Of a DNA stretch of 64,000 nucleotides, positions 44,146 to 53,616 are shown one piece after another (position 1 is the stretch's first letter; every line of letters starts with the position of its first letter). A program made the translations under genes and the position numbers. Below the pieces are notes generated by a model. That model was not told where the DNA came from. It ran no database searches and saw only the letters and a program-made list of their open reading frames with translations. The stretch spans positions 186,001-250,000 of the forward strand of contig NZ_JAFIQX010000006.1 of NCBI RefSeq assembly GCF_017356035.1, in the 5' to 3' direction. Source of the DNA: Longitalea luteola. Lineage in GTDB: Bacteria > Bacteroidota > Bacteroidia > Chitinophagales > Chitinophagaceae.

Positions 44146-45444
44146 TTAACGAGCATTATATCTCCGAAGCGCTTCAATGTAATAATAATCAGCATAAGTA
44201 AGCGGCACATCAACTTCCGCATTACCTGGTACACCACCACAGCTATGCTTTAACAGGAAGCCGCCGTTCTCACCAACTGCTGCGCGGTATTGCGGCGAGG
44301 ACAGGGATCTAAGCATGGTTTCCGCCGCCGCCAGATATTTCTTTTTGAGCCTGGCGTCCACATAATCGGCCAGTTCGAACAGGGCAGATGAAACGATAGC
44401 TGCTGCCGATGCATCGCGGGGAGTTACCGGATACTTCTTAGGATCATAATTCCACGGTGGCGTGAACCCCGGCTGTCCTACATTAAAATCCCAATACGGA
44501 ACCTTATCTTTCGGCAGATTGGGATGATCCAGGAAGAAATCCGCCATCCTCGCCGCCACGTCTAAATACTTTTTATCTTTTGTTTCGCGATAAGTCATGG
44601 TAAACCCATAAATACCCCACGCTTGTCCGCGCGACCAGGTTGAGTTGTCTGAAAATCCCTGCTGGGTTTCTTTACTAAGGGGTTCGCCGGTTACAGAATC
44701 GTAATTAATTACATGGTAACTACTATAGTCGGGCCGCAAGTGATGTTTAATTGTTTTGTCGGCATGTTTGATTGCTATGTCTTTAAAATATGGATCACCT
44801 GTTACGCGGGAGGCGAAGAACAACAATTCCAGATTCATCATATTGTCTATGATCACCGGAAAGGTCAATAGCCGTTTGCCGTCGAGCGATTTTATCTGGT
44901 CCCATGATTTAATGCAGCCAACTTTAGGGTAATACCTTGCGGCCAGCGACTTTGCCGATTGTATCAGGATGTCCTTGTATTGAGGTTTTCCTGTTAAGCG
45001 GTATGTATTGCCAAAGCTACAGTACATCATAAACCCCAGGTCATGGTTCACCTTCACGGTTTGCAGCTTCTCCAGGATCTTCAGCCGTTCTTCAACCTCA
45101 TTCAGCAGCGTGCTGTCTTTTGACAGCTCGTACAGGTAAGCCATTGTGCCGGGGTAAAAACCGCTGATCCAGGCATAGGGACCTACCGTTTTCAGGCTGC
45201 CATCCTCGAATGTGCGTGGCAGTTGATCCGCCGGCAGGTCGGCAGTAAGTAACTTGTATTGTTGTATCGATTGGTTCACCACCGCTTTCACCCAGGGCCG
45301 TTTTGATAAGCCCGATTGCATTTTTTGAGCATGAACCTTGTTTAACAAGGCGAATGCCAGGAACAGGATTATGTATCTTATCTGCTGAACGCTTAACGGG
45401 TAACGACAAAAACGAAGCGCCTTATAACGTTGTAATTGTTGCAT
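44146..45444 (-). CDS. GH88 unsaturated glucuronyl hydrolase (second copy)
   Basis: A 432-residue GH88 enzyme, paralogous to the one at 24362. I start at 45444 (MQQLQRYKALRFCRYPL), because the longer frame runs into GH2-3; a membrane/signal segment (QIRYIILFLAFALLNKVHAQ) follows at about 21-40. Catalytic aspartates: Asp135 in HDLGFMMYCSFG and Asp200 in IIDNMMNLELLF. Compared with copy 1 it carries a short insertion near FNVGQPGFTPPWNYDPKKYPVTPRD, close to the end of the barrel, that may change substrate fit. It lies between GH2-3 (19 nt upstream) and PL8, in the order expected for lyase product clearance. Confidence 0.93.
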   Translation of the reverse strand: MQQLQRYKALRFCRYPLSVQQIRYIILFLAFALLNKVHAQKMQSGLSKRPWVKAVVNQSIQQYKLLTADLPADQLPRTFEDGSLKTVGPYAWISGFYPGTMAYLYELSKDSTLLNEVEERLKILEKLQTVKVNHDLGFMMYCSFGNTYRLTGKPQYKDILIQSAKSLAARYYPKVGCIKSWDQIKSLDGKRLLTFPVIIDNMMNLELLFFASRVTGDPYFKDIAIKHADKTIKHHLRPDYSSYHVINYDSVTGEPLSKETQQGFSDNSTWSRGQAWGIYGFTMTYRETKDKKYLDVAARMADFFLDHPNLPKDKVPYWDFNVGQPGFTPPWNYDPKKYPVTPRDASAAAIVSSALFELADYVDARLKKKYLAAAETMLRSLSSPQYRAAVGENGGFLLKHSCGGVPGNAEVDVPLTYADYYYIEALRRYNAR

Positions 45445-45463
45445 TGTAATGTTGTTTGCTTTT

Positions 45464-48295
45464 TTATCGAAGTAAAAATTCAATGTCCTCAATCTGGTCC
45501 TTCGGGTCAAATAACCCGCTGTATACATACCGAAGCATGCTATGGTACAAGCACCGCGCTTCGGGCCTGTGCAGCAGTGCCGGTAAATTGGCCATACATA
45601 CCAGCAGGCGGCCTTTGCCTGCTTTACATTCAAAGATCATCCCCAGTTTATGGTTGCGATCAATATTATCAATTACCTGTACAATAGGCCGAAAAGACCG
45701 GTTTGTACTGTCCAGGATCAATGGCCGGGCATTTTTGGTGATGCTCCACCATTGCCAGTTACTGTGAAACTCTGTTGGGAAATCCCGGAACAACGGATGA
45801 TCAGGCTTTGTGAGAATACCCAATGTACCTGCAGATACTTTTCTGTTACTTCTTTCCGTAACACCCTTAAACACCAGCCAGTTCCAAAACTCGCTGATAA
45901 ACTGCGGGCCTACCGTTTTCTGCTCAACAGCTTTATGGTCGGGGAACAGCAACACCCGCGCTCCTTTATTTAATTTTTCGATCAGCTGATCATCCAGTTG
46001 GGTAGCTATGGTAACACCAGCCGGTACAACGACGGAGGCATTGTCTGGATACACCCACACAGGATAAGCTGATCTGTAAGGCGTATTTTCAATTTCCAAT
46101 CTGACCTCCAATTTGGCTGCTTTCAAGATCTTGTTTAAAGGAAAAACAATTTTCCCTGACGGATTGATCTTACCCTTTTCAATCAAAGCCATCGGCATTT
46201 TCCCACTTGTCAATACACGGCTATCGTTTGCCGTAACTACAGACCAGCGGAGTGTTTTGCCTTTCATATCCTGCGGACTGTAATTCACCACCTGCATATC
46301 GGCGGCGAAGGTTTCATTATTCGCCCAGGTATATTTTTCCATCAGCAGTTGCACGACGACATCGTTATTGAAACGGCGGAATTCAGCTGGCGCAACAAAA
46401 CCTTTATTCTCCATAAAGGCATTCAGCAATCCAACCAGGGCAGTACCCTGACCGGGGAAGTCCTGCAGATCGAGCAACTGAAAACCGCCAAATCCCGGCG
46501 TTCGGAAGGCCATCTCAATTTCTTCGCGGTACAACAAGGCAGTCAGCATGCCGGAAGCTTTACAAAAGCTGTCTGCCTGATCGCCCATGCCTGCTGCTTG
46601 CAATCTTTCCCGGAAGATCTTAAAATTGAGTGGACGCAACACACCTGTGTAACACGCCATCTCTTTATAGTCGGGGTAAATTTGATATTGCCCGGTCTCG
46701 TGCCCAATAACGGGCAGTTGCACACCACGGATAGCAGCTGAAAAATTGCGCAGGGTAGAAGGCAAAACACTATTGATGATCCCGTTACCGGTATCTTCGG
46801 TGGCAGCAAATGATCCCCTCACATCAAAGGTTCGCGCCGCTGATTCTTTTCCCGTACGCATGGTAACCCAGAAATCATCGGTTTTCCCCGGCGCCGGATC
46901 GTTGTAAAATGCATTGGTTCCGTATGCATACAAGCGGCGGCCATCATAGTTTCGAAGATCAGCCACGAGTTTCTCATGAATGGTATTGTTTCCGGCGAGT
47001 TCATTACCTAATGTACACATCACAAAAGATGGATGATTGCCAAAGGCATCCAGGATAGCACAACCTTCCTGGTATTGAAAGGCGATCTGCGTGGTGTCTT
47101 TACCGGTAAGATCGGCCCAGTTGGGCAATTCAGCCTGAATATAAATCCCCTCCACATCGGCCGCTTCAAAGGCAGCGGCCGGTGGCGTATAGGAATGAAA
47201 CCGGAAATGATTTATGCCATATTGTTTAGCGGTGCGATACAACTTTCGCCAATGGGCCATATCTGTGGGCGGATAACCGGTTAACGGAAATACACAGCTT
47301 TCATTTTTGCCGCGCAGGAATGTAACCACATCATTAATGCGGAACTGGGTGCCAACCGGTTTAAACGAACGCAAACCAAAATTGGTCATCAGTTTATCCA
47401 GCGTGTGATTGTCGCTGCGCAGGGTAGCGGTAAGCCGGTAGAGTGCGGGCGAATACTCGTTCCATAGTAACGCCCGGGGACCTAACGGGTAGCGGAAGCT
47501 CAATATAGTGTCGCCGCTATTTACCGCAATAGGGAAGGAGCGGGGCGCAGCCGCATGTTTCAGCGATGTATTCCAGGCAGTGGCCTGCAATTGCAGCCAT
47601 AATTTTTTATGGGCTGCATTGGCGCCCTGAAGCCGGATCTGCACCAGTGCTTCTTTGTTCTTTACATCCGGTGTTATTTTTATCCAATTGATCTTAAGGG
47701 CACCGGCGGCTTCCAGGTACATGCGGCCAATGATGCCGTTCCAATTCGTTTGTGTATGTTCACTCAGTGCATGAGAGCCGCCCACCGGGAACAAAGCCGG
47801 CGTGTTGTTCACCAAAATGGTAATTGTATGTTTTCCGGGCGATAAGTTACCAGTGAGATCATACACATGCGGTGCTGATAATATGGATGCCCGGCCAATC
47901 CATTTCCCATCGATCCAGACCTGCGTTGCTTTCGTACGCTCAAGGAATAATGCCACTTGTTTATGCTTCCACGATTCAGGGATCTCGATCTCTTTTTTAT
48001 ACCAGGCAGGGCCTGTGTATTTATACGTTTGATTGAGGTATTGTGTAACCGGCTGCGTCACATACACGCCTTGTTTGTTTTCTTCGAGTGTACCCGGTAA
48101 ACGCAAAACTTCTTTAAACAAACTATCCTGCCAGTGCTGTGCAAGACCAACATTCATAGAATCCAGTCGAAATGTCCAGGTACCGGCAAGAGACAGGTTT
48201 TCCCTGGTTGAAGGCTCCTGGGCAAGCGCCTGCACTCCGGCAATAGCCAGATATATAAACAGGAAAGTTTGTCTGTATAGTTGAAAAGTGAACAA
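45464..48295 (-). CDS. GH2 family glycoside hydrolase 3
   Basis: A 943-residue secreted GH2 enzyme (signal segment MFTFQLYRQTFLFIYLAIAGVQALAQ). Acid/base Glu432 in TLGNELAGNN; nucleophile Glu533 in GHETGQYQIYPD, where Thr replaces the Ile of the other three copies. The distance between the two glutamates (101 residues) is longer than in copies 1, 2 and 4 (84-88), because of an insertion around NAFYNDPAPGKTDDFWVTMRTG. LLDLQDFPGQGTALVG is conserved. These differences suggest a diverged specificity. It is downstream of the SGNH gene and upstream of GH88-2 in PUL unit 3. Confidence 0.92.
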   Translation of the reverse strand: MFTFQLYRQTFLFIYLAIAGVQALAQEPSTRENLSLAGTWTFRLDSMNVGLAQHWQDSLFKEVLRLPGTLEENKQGVYVTQPVTQYLNQTYKYTGPAWYKKEIEIPESWKHKQVALFLERTKATQVWIDGKWIGRASILSAPHVYDLTGNLSPGKHTITILVNNTPALFPVGGSHALSEHTQTNWNGIIGRMYLEAAGALKINWIKITPDVKNKEALVQIRLQGANAAHKKLWLQLQATAWNTSLKHAAAPRSFPIAVNSGDTILSFRYPLGPRALLWNEYSPALYRLTATLRSDNHTLDKLMTNFGLRSFKPVGTQFRINDVVTFLRGKNESCVFPLTGYPPTDMAHWRKLYRTAKQYGINHFRFHSYTPPAAAFEAADVEGIYIQAELPNWADLTGKDTTQIAFQYQEGCAILDAFGNHPSFVMCTLGNELAGNNTIHEKLVADLRNYDGRRLYAYGTNAFYNDPAPGKTDDFWVTMRTGKESAARTFDVRGSFAATEDTGNGIINSVLPSTLRNFSAAIRGVQLPVIGHETGQYQIYPDYKEMACYTGVLRPLNFKIFRERLQAAGMGDQADSFCKASGMLTALLYREEIEMAFRTPGFGGFQLLDLQDFPGQGTALVGLLNAFMENKGFVAPAEFRRFNNDVVVQLLMEKYTWANNETFAADMQVVNYSPQDMKGKTLRWSVVTANDSRVLTSGKMPMALIEKGKINPSGKIVFPLNKILKAAKLEVRLEIENTPYRSAYPVWVYPDNASVVVPAGVTIATQLDDQLIEKLNKGARVLLFPDHKAVEQKTVGPQFISEFWNWLVFKGVTERSNRKVSAGTLGILTKPDHPLFRDFPTEFHSNWQWWSITKNARPLILDSTNRSFRPIVQVIDNIDRNHKLGMIFECKAGKGRLLVCMANLPALLHRPEARCLYHSMLRYVYSGLFDPKDQIEDIEFLLR

Positions 48296-48348
48296 TAAAG
48301 TGATAAAGTTGATAGAGGTGATAAAAGCAAGTATGTTTAGAAAATGAG

Positions 48349-48380
48349 GCTTCCGGTTTGCCGCCTGCCGTCTCCCGCTT
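48349..48380. repeat. Short heptamer repeat (CTTCCGG, TTTGCCG, CCTGCCG, TCTCCCG)
   Basis: Four to five heptamers sharing NNNCCGN, ending at the stop codon of the SGNH gene (48379). It has the same style as the larger arrays but GC-rich words. Confidence 0.55.
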
Positions 48381-49080
48381 ACTCAAAGTATCGCATGATC
48401 TCCGCAGCAATCAATGTATGTCCGGCCCTGTTAGGATGATTTGACTGCGACATGTAGCCTTTCAGATCCTTTTTCTTCTCTACTATCTGTTTAAACTGTT
48501 TGTAACTGTCAGCCAAGCCTACATGATATACATTCGCCAGCTCTTTCAGTTGCCTGGCAAATAATTCCAGCTCGTTGCCGGGCTGCAGCAGATCCACCTG
48601 TTGGTCTGCCGATGGTGTCAGCAATATCACTTTGATATTTTTCCTCAAAGCCTGCCTGATCATCTTTTCCATGTGCTGCCGCGATGCTGCCAGGCCCAGC
48701 TTACGGTCGTTCAGCGCATAATCAATGAACAACACATCGGGTTTATGCGTCAGTACATCCCTTTTAAAGCGTTTTTCACCCTGGGCAGAATTTTCACCGC
48801 CAATGGAAGTAACGATCACATTGATCACGGCAAAGGGATATTGTTGCTTTAATTGTTGCAGTACTAAATAGGGGTAGGCGTCGAAGGTCCTTACCTCCGG
48901 TGTGGCAAAATAACCGGCGGGCACTGAGTGCCCATGAAACACCAGGTTTATTGTCCTGTTATTGGGCCATTTTTTTTTCAGTTCCTCTTTTATTCCTTTC
49001 AGGTAATCATCAGGCTGCGCACGCACTACCTGTACCAGTAAAAGGAATACTGCCAGGTTATATAGATATTTTCTTTGCAT
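48379..49080 (-). CDS. SGNH/GDSL-type hydrolase (probable carbohydrate esterase)
   Basis: A 233-residue secreted SGNH hydrolase (signal peptide ending VVRAQ). The nucleophile block is FHGHSVPAGYF (Ser52), the oxyanion residues are in TSIGGENS (Gly94/95) and DYALND (Asn124), and the catalytic His215 is in SQSNHPNRAGH. The Asp normally three residues before that His is Gln212, so the catalytic triad may be a dyad or use another acid. In this PUL it most likely removes acetyl or similar ester groups from the polysaccharide. It lies 26 nt after GH2-4. Confidence 0.85.
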   Translation of the reverse strand: MQRKYLYNLAVFLLLVQVVRAQPDDYLKGIKEELKKKWPNNRTINLVFHGHSVPAGYFATPEVRTFDAYPYLVLQQLKQQYPFAVINVIVTSIGGENSAQGEKRFKRDVLTHKPDVLFIDYALNDRKLGLAASRQHMEKMIRQALRKNIKVILLTPSADQQVDLLQPGNELELFARQLKELANVYHVGLADSYKQFKQIVEKKKDLKGYMSQSNHPNRAGHTLIAAEIMRYFE

Positions 49081-49106
49081 ACGTAATTAAGTTGTCAACT
49101 TTATTA

Positions 49107-51887
49107 TCACCTCCTGAACAGGGCATCCACTATCTCCTCCGCCAGCGCTTCGGCAGGATTGAAGTCTTCACTAACGATATAACGCTTCAGGCTATACAAC
49201 AACTGGCTGGCTACCGGCCGTTGTTCCATACCATTAATTAGATCAACTGCAGAAAACAACAACTGGCCCTTTCCAATTTTCGCTTCCCAGATCAACCCGA
49301 TCTTTTTATTGTTATTCCAGTCAGGGATCATTTGTACCAGCGGCCGGAAAGAAGCGGGCATTGCATCGAGCACTACCGGTTTCGAATGGCGCACAACATC
49401 CCACCATTGCCAGTTGGAATGGCATTCGGTAGGGAAATGTTTCAATGCAGGATGCGCGGGATCACACAAAATACCCAGCAGGTTTGGCGGCATGCCCGAC
49501 CACACGGTATTCCAGGAAATACCCGAAAACACCGGATCAGCAGTTGAATGGATGCGGCCCGTATCGGCCAGGAGCAACACTTTTCCGCCCTGCCGTAGAT
49601 GCGCTTTTGTCGCTTCGTTCCAATCACCGGTAACCAGTATATCGTTCATTGAAACAGCTGGCAGGGACTGCGGATACACCCAAATGCTCCATTGATTGCT
49701 GTACGCAGTACCGGCTACCTGTACCGTAAAGATCAACCGGCTGGCTACTGTTATTTTATTGAGGGGGATAACCACCTCTCCAACAGGAACAGGACTTCCC
49801 AGCGCGATCTCTTTTTTAAATTTGCCCTGTTGATATACTTTTCCATCCTCATACTGTAATGACCACTCGATGGAAGCAGATGGAACAGGGCCTTTACCAA
49901 AATTGGCAAATTGAATGGTGGCCTTAAAATGTTGGTCATTGGTGTAGGTAAAAGAATCGGTACGCAACAGGGGAACTACCGGTCCCTGGAATCGGCTAAA
50001 CTCCTTTGCAGTTACATATTTTTTCGGGTCCCAGAATACATCCACCACACCTACCGGCGCCGTACCCTGACCAGGAAAATCATTCAGCTGCAGCAAATGA
50101 TAACCGCCAAATCCCGGCGTACGCAGATACGATTCGATCTCTTCTTTTTTCTGAAGCACCTGGAATTTACCGGAGGCCAGCGTAAATTTTTCCGCCAGAT
50201 CGATCATATGGTGTTCCCGCAAAGATTCACGGAACAGTTCATAATTATAAGGTTTTAATACGCCGTTGTATTTCGGTATTTCATTATAATCGGGATACAC
50301 ACACCATTGGCCTATTTCGTGTGTGATCATGGGTATCCTGAACTTTGCTACATAGTCAGCATAATCATAGCGGGTGTTCAGCGGCTGCACATTAAAGCGT
50401 CCTTTCAATCCTTCCTTCCAGCGCTGGGGCCTTGCGCCATAAAATACATTGTATTGATTTTCGGGAACGACCGGGTAAGCAGAAGCGCTGGTATACAAAT
50501 GACGCGGATCTTTTTTCCACCGGCTTACCAGGCCCGACAAAAAAGCATTCACCGAAGGACCTACCAGTTCATTGCCCTCGCAAAACATCATAAAAGAAGG
50601 ATGGTTCCCATACGTTCTCAAGATGCGGTCGGCCTCTTCTGTCAAAAACCGGTTTACCGCCGAATCCTTGCCAATGGTAAACCGCCAGTCTGAATTTTCT
50701 ACCTGAAGGTACATGCCCAGTTTATCGGCAGCCACAAAAGCGGCTTCCGGCGGGCACCAGGAATGAAAGCGCATGGCGTTCAGTCCATACTCCTTGCAAA
50801 TAGTAAAAATGCGCTCCCATTGTGCCGGCTCCATAGGGGGATAACCTGTGACCGGGAATTCCGCAGAATTCACTGTACCACGAATAAACGTCGGGCGGCC
50901 GTTAATAGTAAAGCGCGTGCCTGCCGTTGCCAGTTCCCGCATACCAAATACCACCTGCCTGTTATCTTGACCTTTCATTCCTTCCTGCTCGGCTGTCATG
51001 GAAACAGTTATTTGATACAAAACAGGATCGAACTCATCCCAGCTTTGCACCTTCGCCCCTAATGCCATTTCAGTGGACACCGTTAATAAAGAATCGCTGC
51101 CTGAAAACGGAATGGAATGCGTTGGCAACAGCAGCGGTTGACCGGTATTGGCAGTGTTACCTGAAAAATGCAGGATTCCTTTTGTGGGCGCCTTTGATCT
51201 GTTCAGGATGGTTATTTGAAAGCGGACCGACTTTTGCGACAATTGCGGATACACCTGAATGTCCTCCAGATGAACCTTGTCATAGGCCTGCAATTCCATT
51301 CGCCCGATGATACCATTCCAGTTGGTTTGCGTTTCGGCGCTCACCGCATGACTGTACTCAATGTTATAGATCATATTGTTGTCGACCCGGATACGAATGA
51401 CATTCTTTTTTCCGGGTTGCAGCAAACCGGCAAGATCATATACGTGCGGCGTGGAAAGACTTTCCTGTTTGCCGGCAGGCTGGCCGTTTACCCATACACT
51501 GGTTTCCCAATGAGCGCGTTCCAGAAAGAGGCGTACATCTTTATTTTTCCAACCTGATGGAACAAAGATCTCTTTTTCATACCAGGCTGCGCCTTTGTAT
51601 TCATACAGGCGGGTGAGGCGCAGGGAGGTCATGTCCTGCGTTTTAATGCCTTTACCCGCCTGATCGGTAGAACCGGGCAGGGTGATCTCTTCAGGAAGCT
51701 GCGGCATCAACTGAACGCCATTGCTGCTGATGCCTGTAAAAAAAGGATCGAGCTTGAACTTCCAGATACCCTGTAAAGGAATTATTTCGCAGGAAGGCCC
51801 TGTTTGACCATTAACCTGGCCAAGGGTCAAACGCCAGCTCATGAGTATAAAAAATAAGGTACAGCAACCAATGATTGTACGTTTCAT
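49107..51887 (-). CDS. GH2 family glycoside hydrolase 4
   Basis: A 926-residue secreted GH2 enzyme (signal peptide MKRTIIGCCTLFFILMSWRLTLGQ). Acid/base Glu440 in CEGNELVGPS; nucleophile Glu524 in THEIGQWCVYPD. The conserved block reads LLQLNDFPGQGTAPVG. By motif wording it is nearest to GH2-2 (HEIGQWCVYPD, YGVLK-type continuation, KFQVL). Both of these copies sit directly downstream of a GH30 gene, so GH30-GH2 looks like a duplicated two-gene module. It follows GH30-2 by 17 nt in PUL unit 3. Confidence 0.92.
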   Translation of the reverse strand: MKRTIIGCCTLFFILMSWRLTLGQVNGQTGPSCEIIPLQGIWKFKLDPFFTGISSNGVQLMPQLPEEITLPGSTDQAGKGIKTQDMTSLRLTRLYEYKGAAWYEKEIFVPSGWKNKDVRLFLERAHWETSVWVNGQPAGKQESLSTPHVYDLAGLLQPGKKNVIRIRVDNNMIYNIEYSHAVSAETQTNWNGIIGRMELQAYDKVHLEDIQVYPQLSQKSVRFQITILNRSKAPTKGILHFSGNTANTGQPLLLPTHSIPFSGSDSLLTVSTEMALGAKVQSWDEFDPVLYQITVSMTAEQEGMKGQDNRQVVFGMRELATAGTRFTINGRPTFIRGTVNSAEFPVTGYPPMEPAQWERIFTICKEYGLNAMRFHSWCPPEAAFVAADKLGMYLQVENSDWRFTIGKDSAVNRFLTEEADRILRTYGNHPSFMMFCEGNELVGPSVNAFLSGLVSRWKKDPRHLYTSASAYPVVPENQYNVFYGARPQRWKEGLKGRFNVQPLNTRYDYADYVAKFRIPMITHEIGQWCVYPDYNEIPKYNGVLKPYNYELFRESLREHHMIDLAEKFTLASGKFQVLQKKEEIESYLRTPGFGGYHLLQLNDFPGQGTAPVGVVDVFWDPKKYVTAKEFSRFQGPVVPLLRTDSFTYTNDQHFKATIQFANFGKGPVPSASIEWSLQYEDGKVYQQGKFKKEIALGSPVPVGEVVIPLNKITVASRLIFTVQVAGTAYSNQWSIWVYPQSLPAVSMNDILVTGDWNEATKAHLRQGGKVLLLADTGRIHSTADPVFSGISWNTVWSGMPPNLLGILCDPAHPALKHFPTECHSNWQWWDVVRHSKPVVLDAMPASFRPLVQMIPDWNNNKKIGLIWEAKIGKGQLLFSAVDLINGMEQRPVASQLLYSLKRYIVSEDFNPAEALAEEIVDALFRR

Positions 51888-51904
51888 CCTTTCTTGCTAT
51901 GGTT

Positions 51905-53506
51905 TCATTGATAGGTTCCTGTGAATGTAACTATTGACCTCGAAGGGATCACCAGGTTATTTACAGCTGCCACTGTTTTTTTCAGATTCCGCGTAGCGTC
52001 TGTGGTATAAGCGTTCACCACGTTCCCGGCAAACCGAAGTTTGTGTTTTGTACCCATCAGCTGCAGGGATTGCTGATCTCCGGTTGGATTAACAACCACC
52101 AGCACCAGCTTCCGGCTGCTTTCATCTTTATACGCCGAAACCATCAATGTACCAGCTGCCTTGACCGGATCATTCAATCCTTCTACGGCTACATTTATCC
52201 GCTTCATACCCGGGCGAACAAAGCGGGCATAATTACCAAAGCTCCAAAGTTGTTTGCTATCCAGCACAGTGCCATCCTCTTTGCATTTGTCTACCTGCAT
52301 ACCACCGGAAGGATCGTTGATATAAACCAGGCCATCGCTATAATTGTAGGGATTTATAGCCAGCCACCATTGCCAGGAAGACACATTGGCGAGGGTGAGA
52401 TCATGATGTAATACCTTGGCTACATACAGACCATAATCGATGCTCGTATTTCTTGGGCCGCCTTTGTACAGATTACAAATGTTACCCAGAATACCGAATT
52501 CAGTTTGCCAGGTTTCCAGTTTTGCATCTACCTGCCGGATCTTCCCTGCCACCTGCTGGCGCACCTTCACCAAATGAGAATCGGGACAGGTGGTGAAATA
52601 ACTGTGTGCTGATATAATATGAGCGGTATTCGGTAATTTGCCAATATAGTTTACAGAAGCAGGGGAAAAGAACTGTTGGATCTGATCGCCGCGGTTATCT
52701 TTATTTCTACCGTATAAAAAATCCAGCTGACCGGCTTCACCGATCGCTATCTGTGATCTAACGCGCCGGGCAACAAGGCTGTCGGCCAGCAGCCTTACCA
52801 ATTCGGCAATTTCATCATTGGTAGCCTGAGTACCTTCCTGGCTGATGCGGTCTTTGCCCCAATCCCACTGCGGTTCGTTTACAGGGCTCAGGTAATCAAA
52901 CTTAAAATGAGCTGATACCGCTGCCATAAAACCTGCATAGGCATTCATTTTTCCTTTCAGAATATTCATCGACGGCTCCGCGGTACCGTTATAAGCCTTT
53001 CCATTCCTGGCCATAAAAACAGGTGGTGCAATGGAGAAGCCCAGGGTATACCGCACGCCTCTTTGTTTTGCTGCCTGCAGGAACCATTGTGCTCCTTGCT
53101 GTTTCTTCCAGTTCCAGGAACCATCTGGCTGCAGAAAACATTCTTCCCGCCGCCATTCGTCGGGAATATCACTCGCTGCACCCTGCTCAAAACTGCCGGC
53201 GCCAATATTGAAGCGCCAAAGGGATAAGCCAATGCCTTTCGGACTTCCATCTGCTAACGTATCAGTACTGAACAGCCAGTCTGCAATTTGATCTTTTTTG
53301 GAAGTATTGCTCCAGTTACCGATGAATTTGGTCGTCCAGCAATCGGAAGCGCCAAAGCTGTGTATGGTCTGCTTTTCATGCTCCAGCTGAATGGTGATCC
53401 TGGTCTTATCAACAGCTTTTTTCTGACTAAACGCAGCAGGTGTTCCAGCCGTCAATGCCAATAGCATTAGCGGCAGTATTCCCTTTGGACTGTTATAACC
53501 ACGCAT
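51905..53506 (-). CDS. GH30 family glycoside hydrolase 2
   Basis: A 533-residue GH30 enzyme, clearly paralogous to the lipoprotein at 35148. It has a cleavable signal peptide (LMLLALTAGTPAAFSQ) and no lipobox, so it should be soluble in the periplasm rather than surface-anchored. Acid/base Glu211 in YLSPVNEPQWDWG; nucleophile Glu336 in WQTEFGILGN. The substitutions SFEQGAASDIPDEW and RYTLGFSIAPPVFMARNG keep the same active-site scaffold. It is the first gene of PUL unit 3, with regulon promoter C 110 nt upstream. Confidence 0.92.
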   Translation of the reverse strand: MRGYNSPKGILPLMLLALTAGTPAAFSQKKAVDKTRITIQLEHEKQTIHSFGASDCWTTKFIGNWSNTSKKDQIADWLFSTDTLADGSPKGIGLSLWRFNIGAGSFEQGAASDIPDEWRREECFLQPDGSWNWKKQQGAQWFLQAAKQRGVRYTLGFSIAPPVFMARNGKAYNGTAEPSMNILKGKMNAYAGFMAAVSAHFKFDYLSPVNEPQWDWGKDRISQEGTQATNDEIAELVRLLADSLVARRVRSQIAIGEAGQLDFLYGRNKDNRGDQIQQFFSPASVNYIGKLPNTAHIISAHSYFTTCPDSHLVKVRQQVAGKIRQVDAKLETWQTEFGILGNICNLYKGGPRNTSIDYGLYVAKVLHHDLTLANVSSWQWWLAINPYNYSDGLVYINDPSGGMQVDKCKEDGTVLDSKQLWSFGNYARFVRPGMKRINVAVEGLNDPVKAAGTLMVSAYKDESSRKLVLVVVNPTGDQQSLQLMGTKHKLRFAGNVVNAYTTDATRNLKKTVAAVNNLVIPSRSIVTFTGTYQ

Positions 53507-53616
53507 GGGCGTTTGCTTTTGCAGGTATCAATATATATGAGAAGCAATAAGAAGGGCACATAGGCAGCATCGTTTTAAATGTTAGCAAGAATAAATCGTG
53601 CAAGAAATTGATCAGG

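Noticed and set aside
48296-48348. Possible regulatory repeat with GTGATAA-like words before the SGNH stop
   Set aside because: The spacing is irregular (7 to 9 nt) and the similarity too weak to call.
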